From Holothuria scabra (lineage: Eukaryota > Echinodermata > Holothuroidea > Aspidochirotida > Holothuriidae): DNA of 64,000 bases. The notes under the pieces were generated by a model, which saw nothing but the letters and a program-made list of their open reading frames with translations, did not search any database and was not told the origin of the DNA. A program made the translations under genes and the position numbers. The stretch is taken from the NCBI GenBank assembly GCA_037179385.1, contig CM074195.1, positions 8,571,787 to 8,635,786 on the forward strand. Direction: 5' to 3'. Of this stretch, positions 36,891 to 49,031 are shown piece by piece (positions within the stretch are counted from its first letter, which is position 1; each line of letters opens with the position of its first letter).

Positions 36891-37162
36891 TACACGCTAA
36901 AAGCAAAAGATTGAACGTTTAGTCCTCTCTAATGAAGTAAAAAATGTGAATTCAATCCATTACAGTGAATATTAACCCCAAAAGAGTAAAAATTCACTTT
37001 TTTTTGGAATGAATGAAGGGATCACTCTTCTTAAAGAGCGATCCCTGCCCTCCAGCACTCTATTAAGAGTGAAACTTTGCTATCATGTTGGGGACTAGTA
37101 AAATTCACTCTCTTGGAGTCAAGTTTACAGCTTTCATTGACTTGATTCGGAGTGAAATTTCA
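36891..37162. mobile_element. MITE family A, copy interrupted by later insertions
   Basis: It starts TACACGCTAAAAGCAAAAG and repeats AGAGTAAAAATTCACTTT, AAGAGTGAAACTTTGC and GGAGTGAAATTTCACTTT. The family-A pattern resumes at 37440-37470 (GAAAGAGTGAAA) and 37796-37830 (TTCACTCTGAAAGAGTGG), so a SINE and a family C element have split it. Confidence 0.55.
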
Positions 37163-37330
37163 CTTTTTTTACGGCCCACTTTCCAACCTATTGGTTCGAG
37201 TCGAGGTGGCCCGGCGGCCTTTTATCCAGTTGTGGCTCACTGGCCTGCTTTCCCTATACTCACTGTTTATGCGGAGCATCACACACAACGGCAGCAGGTT
37301 CCATTTTTAGTCTTTGGTATAACTTGACCT
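37162..37330 (-). mobile_element. tRNA-Glu-like SINE, truncated copy
   Basis: Body and 3' part only: TTTACGGCCCACTTTCCAAC, TTGGTTCGAGTCGAGG, GCGGAGCATCACACACAACG. The tRNA head and the CTAA tail are missing. Confidence 0.75.
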
Positions 37331-37470
37331 GAATATAGGAACCTGTGCCTTTAGCTGGAGAGATTTTGATACACATGAAGTGCATGCCGCGTTCGGTAGT
37401 TTCCGCTGCCATTTCCAAGTAGTGCTTATATATTCCCAGCATTTGGCTCTCTTTATCCGAAAGAGTGAAA

Positions 37471-37774
37471 TTAAAGCCCCAGTTCTCTCATCCCAAACAG
37501 TACCAATTCTCTTAACCTTCTCACTGAAGCCCCTCCCACAATTGTCTGAAATTCATCCTCATCCAGACATAATCTCAGTTTATCGCTTCAGGGTGAGTAT
37601 AGAAAAACTCAATTATATAATCAAAACACTCTCAGTACCGTTCATGTTGTGTAATATAAGCTTTGGTACTCTGCATTGTTTGAATTAACTGTCAATCAAA
37701 GAGCTGAGCCAATTGAGAATTTTGGTACCCGGGTGCCAAAATTGTAGTTTTGGGTGAGAGGTTTGGCCCTTTAA
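37471..37774 (-). mobile_element. TTAA-flanked MITE family C, nested in family A
   Basis: It runs from TTAAAGCCCCAGTTCTCTC to GGTGAGAGGTTTGGCCCTTTAA with both TTAA borders intact, 304 bases. Family-A sequence ends just before it (GAGTGAAA) and continues shortly after, so this insertion is the younger one. Confidence 0.7.
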
Positions 37775-37830
37775 GTACATGGGGACTTCTTTGGATATTC
37801 ACTCTGAAAGAGTGGAAGCGACATTTCCCG

Positions 37831-39323
37831 GCTAAAAGTTTCCTCTCCAAATGCCGAAACATTGGTCTATAACTGTTACCTGGAATGTTTTTTCATTGTA
37901 AAGAGGGCGTTTGTCTAATTAATCTATACAATTCCAATGTTTGAAGCTAAATAGAACAAAAGCAGGGTCAGACTATAACTGTTTTTCTTAATGCGCCAAA
38001 ATGACAAGATAAAAAAAAAAGGAAAAAAAATAGTTTCCGACACATTTACCATTTTCAGGTTTTTGTCAATTCGTTATCACGACGGAAATGGGCGCTATTG
38101 GGTGTGAGCACAATATCCGAAGACTAATGAACGTTTGCCAGGAAATATTCTAAAATTTCAAGAAACACCATACCAAATTTTTCACGTGAAGTGGGGCTGC
38201 AGTATGTGGCCTAACCCCCTCACCGTTGCCGGTGTGTGTCTGGCGAAATGCAGTGCGTCATTTTAGGTATAGGTAATCTCACATAATGATGAGTACAGTA
38301 CAAGTAAAATTCACATAAATATGTCACTTTGATCTCATATAGTAAATCCTTACGTTGTTACATCATGTATTAATAGGCCTACAACATGATCACGGCAATG
38401 CTACATTCATATATACCGCAGCACATAAGTCTATATGCTGTATTAATTCCATCAGCCTTTTCATATACCAATTCATAGTTATTTTGACTGTTCATGAGAG
38501 TCGTCAATAATGTCACTCTAATGAAAATAGTGCGTTTTAATATGAAGAAGCCTAATGATGGTGGACCATATATTCTCCCGGGAGAATGCTATGACATTTA
38601 TTAAATTAACCTTGGCCTCTGAGTCTGTTAGAATGTGTGAATGATATTAATTGAAGGAGCTATGATATGCTAGCACTCAGGCTCCTGGGTTAATCTATGA
38701 CGAGAACGGAAACTGTCAGATTTTATGATTTGTTTTCCTCAAAGTATTTTGAACTCTGTTAATGTAGTTTAAATAGATTTTACTTTGAGAAGAAAAGTCA
38801 AAGCATAGCAGAATTACGGTATAAGGCTTATATACAGAAGCCCATTTGTTACTACTTTAGCCTAGAGTAAAGGTAAACAAACGCACAGCACGGTTATGGA
38901 GCTGTTGAATATTCATAAGTACACTCGGGAACTGTAACTTTTTTAAAAAAGCATTACAGTTTGCAACCTTTCAGTTTGGCAATATTACTAGATTGAAAGT
39001 AGTATTATTAATGAAATCATTGAACCATGCACACAGGGCGAACCAACAAACTTCAAATAAGAGGAGCTTTCTGGGAAGTGGGTCTTTGGTATATGTTAAC
39101 ACTGAAATAACGGTATATTTTCAAGGCTGTCATCTGGCAATAAAACTAAATAAACATCGTATGTAGTACCCCGATTTCTGGTACCTCCTCAAAAATTGGA
39201 GTAGTAGACAGGTGGAGGTGGGTGGAAAACCTCTTGTGAACCTGAGTCTGATATTAGTTCAAGTTCATTTAAAGTATACAATGTTTGCACCATTTCAACA
39301 CTTCTGTAGTGCTGTTTTAAAAT
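37831..39323. other. Gap without recognised gene
   Basis: AT-rich DNA with an A run near 38011 and no supported exon or element. Confidence 0.35.
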
Positions 39324-39506
39324 TTGCTTCTGGACCTTCTGTGGCTCAAGAATATTGACATTCAGAACTGGCGGTATAGCCTGCCACTGGTATGTTGGGA
39401 AAGGGGTGTCACGTCAGTGGGGGACCTTCTTCGCGGGGACTGGACAATGTTCATCTCTTACTACACTCATTTCGTAAGAGTTGATAGAATATTCCTTCCT
39501 TTGCAA
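39324..39506 (+). pseudogene. LINE reverse-transcriptase C-terminal relic
   Basis: The 61-codon frame reads LWLKNIDIQNWRYSLPL, then CWERGVTSVGDLLRGDW and TMFISYYTHF. This resembles the region after the RT domain of L1/Tx1-type LINEs, where an N-K-x-I motif precedes W-x-x-x-G-I-x-x-V-x-D-L-L and a loop ending F-x-S-x-x-x-F. No upstream RT or endonuclease motifs are visible nearby and the frame has no ATG. It is most likely a short decayed insertion. The match is from pattern memory, so confidence is moderate. Confidence 0.45.
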
Positions 39507-40214
39507 TGAAGCGCGAAGCATTACACTTAAGGCTACGGAGCAAGAACAGAGCGTACAATTTTCACGATGAACGTCTTTATCGTGGGTAACAAAAGGCCTC
39601 TTTTAGTGTAGGGAGCCATTATATCTTTCCTACCAGTGTACGCAAAGCATGAATTCCGGCGGGACATCTGAATAGGACCGACTAATGTAGTCTTTGTATT
39701 GTCAATCGATTTGACCCATTGCAAATGATCATTCATGCTATGTGAGTAACATTTTACTCACCATGAGGTGTGAGGTAGTCACCAGGATGACCCTTAGCAA
39801 GATCGTCTAATCATGCTCTTGGTGTAACAAGCTTAGGATACGTCCATTGAAGGTGCACATTATGGGGATTACGTAGTCTGATGAAGTCAGGGTCGGGACA
39901 CCCCTTACGGGCTGGACGATTTAGTATTGCTTCTGCACCTACATGTTGACTGCACCTACAGTTTATTGATTGCACAAGGGAATATACTTGTACTTCAAAA
40001 TGTAAGTATATTTTCCACATCTGCTATGGAGGTACGGATCCTTATTGGGATAACAGAAGATGAACAAGGCCTAGGTTTTGTCGTTTTCATTTCGACTCGG
40101 ACTTATTACCAGAACATAGCGAACTTAGACGCATGTAACCATTTTATCTCTACCCTGGAATAATAGTTTGACATCGTTGAAATGATAGATTCATCATCAG
40201 TGCATATTTAAAGC

Positions 40215-40440
40215 CGCTTGTGAATATTTACCAAGTTCCGGTTGGTATGCTTCCCACACAATTCTGGAAAATTTGACCAAGAATTCAATGTAACAGAGAA
40301 ACTACATGCAATAATAAAAAGGTATTTGGTTAAATTCACCAAGTTAATTGGTTAGATTGAACAAAAATTCCTGATGAACTTTTACTAAGTTGTGTTGGTG
40401 GCATGCTGATCCGGAACCTTGTGAAAAAACGCATTTGTTT
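40215..40440. mobile_element. Palindromic MITE with ACCAAG/CTTGGT modules
   Basis: The left arm (CTTGTGAATATTTACCAAG, TTCCGGTTGGTATGC) and right arm (ACTAAGTTGTGTTGGTGGCAT, GATCCGGAACC) are inverted copies. Small dyads such as GGTTAAATTCACC lie between them. The design resembles 60899-61175. Confidence 0.6.
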
Positions 40441-40692
40441 CTTAAAGTGTGACACTTGCAATGTTGACAAGAGTGTTACCAGTAAATTCCATATACACTA
40501 TACCGTGTTGAAGCAGAGACCGGCCTAGGCATTCATACAGATGAAGTGCTACACGCGACTAATCTAGGCTAGCCTCGAATTGCGTACTGCATTAAACTAA
40601 TTCAAACTTTCTAGTTTGTGTTGTACCGTACGGAGAACATGGCTATTTTTCTTTCAAGTCTGATATTTTCACGAGTCTTCCAAAACATTGGT

Positions 40693-41100
40693 TTGGACCA
40701 CGGACTTATATACATGGACAGGCAATGTAACGTGTACGTCCTATCCGCAGATGGTCGCCACCGACTGGGTCAAAAAAGGCGCACCAAGATGGCCGCCGTC
40801 AAGCTATAAATCGTTTTTAATTTGACGACGACTTTGTAATATTTTAAACAAAAGTTAAACTTGAATGAGAAACAATATGAAATTCATGCAATACGTGAAG
40901 TGGTTTTGACCTTACCTTGCCATATTTCAAAAATATTTCAACTTTCTTGCAAAATCTGGGAATTGACTTTGGCAAGTCCAAACTTTCACACAAAACCATA
41001 GCAGACGGCCATCTTGGTGCGTTTTTTCTCATACGTATGGTAGCGACAATCTACCATGTAGTGTGCTCTGTCCATGTATAGGAAGTCCGTGGTTTGGACA
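40693..41100. mobile_element. MITE family F, copy 2
   Basis: About 408 bases with ends TTTGGACCACGGACTT and, at the right, AAGTCCGTGGTTTGGACA. Inner matched blocks are GGCGCACCAAGATGGCC and, inverted, ACGGCCATCTTGGTGCG. It is the inverse of the copy at 15437-15831. Confidence 0.78.
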
Positions 41101-43390
41101 TTTTGGTCTGGGTATTCTCCCGACTCAGGAAACCGACATGCTCTCTACAAGGTGTAGTAGCATTTATACACTCGTTTTGCCCGAAATTTGTAAACAAGTT
41201 TAAAAGTTTAACCTTATTAGCCATTAAAAACTAAATGTTTAAACATTAAACATGTTTAAAAGCGAAGCGCTTACGGATGGGACGCGTAAGTTAAGCATTT
41301 AAACTTGTTAACCAAATTGGGCCGGGTGGGGGCAAAAATGTTATGAGACACGTTTAATTCCTAACCATGTTTTTAAAGTGTAGTGAAACTAATTCAATCT
41401 GGCAGTCACATATTTTGCAATCCTTCCCAGGTTGAAAGAACCAAGATAAATTTTTCAAAGAATTTTTCTAATTACATTATCCTTTGATAAAACCTCCTAC
41501 TCCAAAGACCATTTTTTCTAGCCGTTTTAAACAGTATTTTCCAAGGTTTGCTTTTTGTGAGATATGTTAACAACCTTGCAGAGCCTACAATGCCCATTTT
41601 AAATTAATAATGTTTATAATGTTATGTGTTATATGTTTTTTTTTTTTTCGTTTTTCTTTTCCCAACCGACTAAACTAGCTTGAGGTTTTAATAAAATGAT
41701 CAAATTTTCCTTAAACACTCTTCCCTTCAGGATTTTTACTTCCTATCTACATCTGTTTGGAGAGTTCCAATGTCCAATACAGGAAGTGTTATAGTTTCAT
41801 ATTTTTTTAACATGGCACAATTTTATGAGTGTCAGATCGCACAGATTATCTGTCATAAACCTGCATTTTACGTTAACGGAACACAAACCTGCAACAGCCC
41901 CAACACAACAAGCTTATTAGCTGGTTTGACGCGTGTGAGACCTAACCACATACATCTGGGGCCTCTTTTTCTCTTGAAAGTCAGGCAAAGCTCTGAGCCT
42001 CCGGCGGTCAGCTTCTGAGCGGCCTATAAACAGTAACTAGATCAGACCCTTCAGAAAGAGACAAATTCTGACTCTTACTAATGAAACGTGAAATAATCTT
42101 CGAGTGGTTGGTAAAAGAAAGAGATTTCCACACTCAAACCTTTTCACTGTGTAATTTCTCTTGCTCAGTGTCAAAGGTCCCATGTCGGTAGCATCCGACG
42201 TGACAAAAGGCGTAGTGTGGAGGATACTATGACGGAAAGATATTTTTTACTTACATCGGCATGAATTCGCTTCTATATTTTTCACTTAAAAAATGAACGC
42301 TGTAAGTCGCCATATATCTGAGGTTATGTAATCAGTTTGATATTATTCTAATCAACGTAATAGACCAACTGTTTGACATCAATGTCAAAAGTTGACAAGT
42401 CAAAATGAACAATAGATTTATAGTGGAAAAAACGTGAAAGTTAACCAGATGAATCGATTCCAACGATTGTGCTTCCATTCCCAGAATGTGATGTTTGTCA
42501 GTATGTAAACAAACGGCCCTCACATCTATGAGTGCTATTTGAAGTCATTTTTAATCACTCAATGGGCTGGGGTGAGACTTGTCTCGTATCACGATTTTTT
42601 TTTTTTTATCAAAAGACAAGGATCACCTTCTAAGAATATCAAGTTTTAAGCTTAAATGTTGGCGCTGCTTTTGAAGCTAGTGTTTTTTCACTATCATTAA
42701 AGGTCCGGCGAATGTTAGAGGTGAAGGATGACTGAGCTGTTAATGACTCCCCGGATGAAGCCGAGAAGATTACGGAAAGCTTCAGATTGCTCTGGCGGAA
42801 GATTATTTCGGGCTAAATATAGATTTCAATCTAACGCAACTGGAAGAAATCTACCAGTGAGTAGGAAAGCTTCAAAATACTCTCTGTAAACAAACGGTGT
42901 ATTAGCAGTGTGTGCTGAAGGATGGGCAAAAACATCGTAAAAATGAGAAAGAAAATAAAAATGTGGAGAAAATGTAGTTGTAAACGAGGAAACATTGTGG
43001 TCATTATCTATCAGTATTCCTTTTAGGAAAAGTGTTTAAAAACGCGAAACTGAAGAAGATAATTAGGAGAGAACAGATCGTTTGTCTGTTTCTGCAGAAA
43101 CAGATGAATAATTATTCTTCATTTGATGAAACTAGTACAAGAAAAGGGGTGCAGGTGGGTGACAACACATTGTGAGAAATAGTCGAGAAAATGTTTGAAA
43201 ACAGTCACAACTAGAAATCATTATCTCGTTAAATCAAATAAGATGAAATAGAGAGAAGGAAGATGACAAGAAACAGTGGTAAATAGGCAAGGAATAGTCT
43301 CAAGAAAGCTACATCTCGAAACCATCAGCTCGTTATAATTATTAGTGGCCTGAGATGAACTGAGCATGGGAAGGAAAGAGGAACGGGGAT
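41101..43390. other. Gap without recognised gene
   Basis: AT-rich, with poly-T runs near 41637 and 42594. At 41200-41310 several TTTAAAC/GTTTAAA repeats occur close together. No gene is supported. Confidence 0.35.
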
Positions 43391-43490
43391 GACGATGAAG
43401 ATGTAGTCACGATAAAGATGTAGTCACAATAAAGATGAAGTCACGATAAAGATAAACCTCACGATAAAGATGAAGTCACGATAAAGACCG
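43391..43490 (+). repeat. Minisatellite, unit about 18 bases
   Basis: Five to six repeats of CACGATAAAGATGAAGT with small variations (ATGTAGTCACAATAAAG, AAACCTCACGATAAAG). Confidence 0.85.
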
Positions 43491-43725
43491 AGTTCAAACT
43501 AGACAAACGTTGAAAGAAGTAATACCCATGAATGTGAATCCTGACCAATAAAATTTTCCAATCGATGTTTCTAATGTGGAGACTTTGAGAAACGAAGCGA
43601 AACATTCAAAGAGTGACGTAGCCAGGGTGTCCAAGGGTTTTAAGAGGAGGGCCTTCCGCCTATTTGGAAAGTTTTAAAGAATTTGGTATCATTACGTGCA
43701 ATCTGGGCGACCTATGCTACCACGT

Positions 43726-44059
43726 ACACTCTAAAAACAAAAGGATGAACTCTGTCACTCTCTAGTAGAGTGCAAGGTGTCAATTCCCTTAATTAGAGTG
43801 AAAATTTACTTTAAATTGAGTGATATTCACTATCCGAAGAGTGAACTTCATTCCTAGAGGAGTGAAAATTTACTCTTCAAGGAGTGTCCCTAGGGATCAC
43901 TCTTTTTTAATTAGAGGCCCCTTTAGGGATTCCAACAAGCCTGAAAATTTGCTCTTTTAGAGCTTACTTTACTCTTCGTGGAGTGAATTTCCACTCTTTT
44001 CGAGTGAACTTTATAGCTTTCACTCTTGTAAGGAGTGAGATTTCACACTTTTAGAGTGT
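43726..44059. mobile_element. MITE family A, clearest copy
   Basis: About 334 bases with inverted ends ACACTCTAAAAAC and, at the right, TTTTAGAGTGT. The interior is almost wholly made of short dyads around GAGTGAAAATTTACTC, GAGTGATATTCACT and GAGTGAATTTCCACTC, plus a larger inverted pair, AGGGATCACTC and CCCTTTAGGGAT, near the centre. Confidence 0.75.
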
Positions 44060-47000
44060 AAGAAGGTGATCTGTCAACGGGTAGCAATGTTCTTTACAAA
44101 ACTGAGTAAACAGGGGGTTAAGGAGAAAATGGGAAATAGAGAATACGGTATGGTCACTATACAGAACAAATACACTCAATGACGGAACATTTTTTACTTG
44201 GAATTGCAAGTGGGGAAGGTAAGCAAAGGTCTAAAGCAATGACCATTATAAATTGTAAGCAAAGAGGAATGGGGAGCCATTTGGCCCTGGTCAAAACTAA
44301 TCAAAGAGAGTTAGATAGTGTTACGTAGACACATCACTCCCTTCCCTAACAACTCTACATAGTTTCAATTACAGAACTCAACTTCAAAGGCTGGTACACA
44401 GATCTTCGCGACTTCAAAATTGGTTTTACATGTTTTGATTTTTTCTTTCTTTCTTTTTTCCGACTGTTTTTTTTTTTTTTTGTTTTATCAATGCTTCTGG
44501 TATGAAAATATAAAATTGTCGAATTTTGTCAGATTTTACTTTCATAATCAGCGTTCACAATATCCCTTTACATATTTTCTGTGACTTTTTAAGTTTTACA
44601 TTTTAATTAAAAAAAAATGTTTCCCATGCATTACAAAGCAGTGCGACGCTTTATTTGTTTTTACCATAGAGATTGGAAGTTGTGTTTAATCAGCTCCCTG
44701 GATTAAATCGCCTGACGAATTAAGGTGTGTAGTTTGATCATTAACTGTTCGCTAATCGAGTTACAGTGTTAAAGATCATCTAAGGTTTTCGCCTGCTGCA
44801 TGATGATTTGACGGCACATTACTCTGATAAATCAATTTAAGGAAGTGATATTAAGGTTTGAATGTGTTTATCCGTGCCTTCACTGGTTATATGAAGGCTT
44901 TCACGACGGCTAGTTTTATAAGTCTGATGAGGTCACGTGGCGCAACCCTAAGGGAACTCTTACTTCAGGTCGTTCGAATTATCACTAAATTGTCGGTAAT
45001 ATCACGTCAGACGTATTTCTTGTCACTCAGGAAATCTACAAGAGTTATCAGTTCCCCCTCGGAGGGGCTTTAAGTGCTTCTTGGGAGTAAACTGAGAGTC
45101 GTTAATATCGTATAGGAAAGGCTTCCACATGAAGGAGAGAAGTATGGTAACGGTTGTCTTCAAAATGATGCATTTGTTAATGATGATTACTAAGTAGGCA
45201 TGATCACCTCTCTTGTAAAAGATGTTTAACTCTTATCTGATTCAGAGCTTTCTGTTGAATCTTACTTTTTTTCTGTTGTAAATTAGTGGCAAACGGTGTT
45301 TAGATTTAAAGGCAACCACAGTACTTTACGACATAAACGTGAGCTATTTTTCGTAGAATAATTGATGTAGCATACCTCCTAAAATAAATAAATAATAAAA
45401 AACATGAATAAATTGTACAAATTGTTCAGACTATTTTGTCTCATAAATAAATAGTTTGTTCGGTCAAATAAGAAACCATGGAGAGAATGCTATCTCACGT
45501 GGATGAATTCAAGTTTTGTCAGTTATATTTTGAATGTTTCATTTACGTAGAATTGGATTGTGAGACAATTGAGTTCTGCCAGTTGAATGTTATTCAGAAT
45601 TAAACCCAGAAAATAAAGATACATGCGTATATGGAACACTCCTAGTAAAAGTGTATTGTACGCTACGTGAAATGAAAATTCATTCCAGAATGAGTGATAT
45701 TTCATTCGATGTAGGCAACATAAAGCTCTTTTTGGAGTGGATTTTCACTCTTTCGGGTAAACTTCACTCTCTCAGGAGTTCATTCAGCACAACTATTTTG
45801 AAATGTATTCAATCTATTTTTTAGAGTAATATAATCGGGTTGGTCCACTTTCACCGTCACGGATGACAAATGTTTTGTTTAATCTTTATTTTAAACATTT
45901 AGTACTCTTTTGACCTTCAATGGGTCGGGTAAGGGTTGATAGTTTGTCAAAAGGGTATCAAAAGTTTAGAAAATTCCTCTTCCTGCCTTATAAGACCGTA
46001 AAATTGCCTTTCGCAGAAGAGCATTTCATTAATACCAAATCCGGAACACAGGTATCGAATAAAAGTTTCATCGGAACTCTAAAATGTACTTTTCGGCAGT
46101 ATATCAAAATCAAATGTAGGCATGAACTATTTTTAATGAAGCAGTTGTTCGGATTTGGTCTCTCATCTTTGCATTGATTGGTCATCACATGGGTTTCTTA
46201 CTATAATGAAAAGTCACACGTAGAAAACAAGCGGGTGAGGAATACTTCGGTTAGTTTCGGGAAAAACCTAGCGCCAATCGTAAATAAAGTTTGTTCGTAT
46301 TGTTTTTGAGTGATAAGTTCCTTTTGCTGGCCTCTTTAGATTGAGGAAGAAAAGCTTTAAGAAAAAGGGTTTTCCAAGTCGTTTCATTATCCAAAAGAGT
46401 AGGCATCCATCAATTATCGATGAAAATAGCTCGGATTGTCCAAAAGTTTAATTGGAAAGCTGATTTCGAGGAGGGAAAAATTTACAATTGAGTGGGGCAT
46501 TCTACAAGAAATAAAGATTTGAGGTATGTCAACAGGCCAAAGTAACAGGTTTCTTCACTTAAAGTGATACAGAGAGTGTATAGAAGTGATAATGTACCCT
46601 GACATGGGGAGTCGCGATACGCAGTATATGATTCTGCATGTAAAGATAAATATTGTTGAAGATGCATTAAAAAGTTCAAGTGTGACTGTAGTAGTTAAAA
46701 TTTTGTACACCCTTGTCAGATATGTATGATGTATGACCGACTCTACATTCACCCTACTCTTGGGAGATAATTTCATGGAAATTATGGGTGGCGTTCGGAT
46801 ACCAGGTGACTGTGTTAAAAATTGAGTTCATCTGCATGAGAAAACATTCGTAACGACAAATAGTAAGTCAACCTTACAAACGTTTTCCCTCTCTTGGGAG
46901 GTAACTTCAGAGAAATTTACAGCTTGAATGGGGGTTAAAAGTTCTGATGTTTTGATATATGGTTAAATGCTTAAAGAAGGGGTTACGTTAAACAGTATAG

Positions 47001-47880
47001 GAAAATTTACAGCATCGCGTGTTATAATTTATAGCTACATGGTGCTTAAACTTATACATACATAAACAGAGAGGAACTTCACAGAAAAGGCTATGATCCG
47101 CACAGTTTTATTCTTCTTTTTTAATCCAACATGGTTTCCACGGAATTTCATGTGGGATCAGTGTAGGTGACAATTTCGGCTCGAAATTTCGAATCGCAAA
47201 CATTGTTTGTTTTTCTTCCAACTGCCACGGTACAAAAATCTAGAGTTTTAACTTAATGGCCGTAGTAATGTCATATAATAAAGCTAATGTGTTTTCGGAA
47301 AATTGGAAATCACACATTAAAACGCATCGAACTATTTGCAGGATTTTCCAAACTCGTTAGGACAAAAACAGCTAGTTTCTACGTTAACTTTCATATCTTA
47401 CCATAACCATTGCTGTAGACTATAAGTTAATAAGGAGAGGATGAGGAGTAGGCACCCATTTTTGCTTTTTGCTTGTATTATAAGTGCAATGCATACTTAA
47501 AATGGAGAAAAAATGGGGATTTAAACATCAATAAACCTCTGCTGCACAATAAATGCCGAGTGAGACATTCAAGAATAGGTTCTACGTGTATAACAGTATC
47601 AATATAGCCTATACTTTTACAATGGTTAATCTTTGATCCTTTGAGGTGGCCATCATTTAAAACCGTGAGCATTGCAATAACTTAGTCCGGTTATTCAGCT
47701 TCCAAACCATTGCGATAAACAACTAATCCCGCATCTTCGAGACGTCTTTCAAAATTTGAGTTTACATAAAAAAGTGGTGACGGCGTTCTTTTTATTCCAT
47801 CCATTACATGAGGAATCTTCAGTGTGGTTTTGTGCAGTGGGCTGTGTCTGCACTGCCTTTTTGGTGCATAAATTTGCAAT
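44060..47880. other. Gap; degraded family A piece, otherwise featureless
   Basis: Family-A-type dyads at 45650-45790 (GAATGAGTGATATTTCATTC, GAGTGGATTTTCACTC). The rest is AT-rich with short overlapping open frames. No supported gene. Confidence 0.35.
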
Positions 47881-47889
47881 TTAACCTTC

Positions 47890-48030
47890 CGTAAAGTAGG
47901 GCCAAGAACCTCGTTTCGTTGGGTAGGTTAGGCACTTGAGTAAATGTATGTTTACCGTATGCACCTACTGCACGAAAACAAGGGACGGCCAACGATTAAC
48001 CGAACTCGCTTGTACCCATCGATTATTAAA
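47890..48030 (-). repeat. Dispersed repeat, second copy of 26440-26610
   Basis: Same landmarks in the same order as 26440-26610 (CCTACTTTACGG, CCCTTGTTTTCGTGC, TACAAGCGAGTTCGG on the minus strand), separated by diverged spacers. Confidence 0.45.
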
Positions 48031-48068
48031 ATAGATCCATTCCAAAATATATTTTCTCTACATCTAAG

Positions 48069-48326
48069 TATACACGAATCCGGGCAGATTGTGATGGACT
48101 GATTTTAGTCGGCCATTACTGGGGTCCATCACCTTTAATCTTTAAATTTCATTCCTTACCTGTTCCATGGATAGTTGTACTCTGAAGTGTATCTCGATTT
48201 TTTCAACTTCACTGAAAATAAGGATTTGAAATTCACGTACACAATAAATGAAAACGATTAAAGGCTGATGGACCCCAGTAATGGCTGCCTTCGGTCACTA
48301 AAAAGCGCTAATCGGATTCGTCTATA
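48069..48326. mobile_element. MITE with 65-base inverted ends
   Basis: The left arm contains ACGAATCCG and CCATTACTGGGGTCCATCA, then CCTTTAATC. The right arm is its inverse: GATTAAAGG, TGATGGACCCCAGTAATGG and CGGATTCGT. About 258 bases, bordered by TATA on both sides. Confidence 0.85.
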
Positions 48327-48425
48327 ATTCTCCATGAATAAACTGTATCATAATTGTTCTTCAATAAGTTATAATGAAAAAAGCCCTTGCTTTGCACCAA
48401 GTTCTTCTCTTATGGTGAAAGCATT

Positions 48426-49031
48426 GTCACCAGTCCGGGAGACCTTTTTCGGGGGAAATCAATTTTCACCCAATCGGGGGATTATTTTGCCATGAGTCGC
48501 GCCATTTTCAAATTTCTCCCACGATGCATTGCGATCCTACCGCGCAAATTCAACGGAGATAACGTTCAAAACAGCCTTGCAATTTTTATCGGTTTTAGGA
48601 AAGAGAAATTCGGGCATTTTAAAAAACTCTGTTGAAAGGGGAATAAAAAAGTTTCGTCATGTTTGGTTGTTCACCAGGCCGATTTTGAGAAATCGAGCAA
48701 TTTTGCTACGTTCTTTGTCCTAAGCTTAATTTATAGACTCTACGGAGCCGCAAGTTTTGTACACCATTCTTCACTTAAAGTCGTGCAAGTGGGCCGTGCA
48801 AACACATATGTTTGTAAATACGTAGTTGAAGGTCCATGGTAATTTTGTTTTTTATGTCTAAATTATTACCTCACATTTGAATATACACACTTTTATTAAA
48901 CAGTTCGACGACTGTGAAGAGGTAGACACTAAGTGCTCATAAACATTCATACCGTTGAGACAGGCAAATTTCCCCCAATCGGGGTAATACTCACTTTTTC
49001 CCGAAAGCGGTTATCTCCCGAACTGGTCACA
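48426..49031. mobile_element. TIR element, CCAGTYCGGGAGA ends
   Basis: Left end TCACCAGTCCGGGAGACC then TTTTTCGGGGG; right end, inverted, TGACCAGTTCGGGAGATAAC then TTTCGGGAAAAA. About 606 bases. A second inner pair is CCAATCGGGGG on the left and CCCCGATTGGGGG inverted on the right. The open frame at its left end is a shadow of the repeat. Confidence 0.65.
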
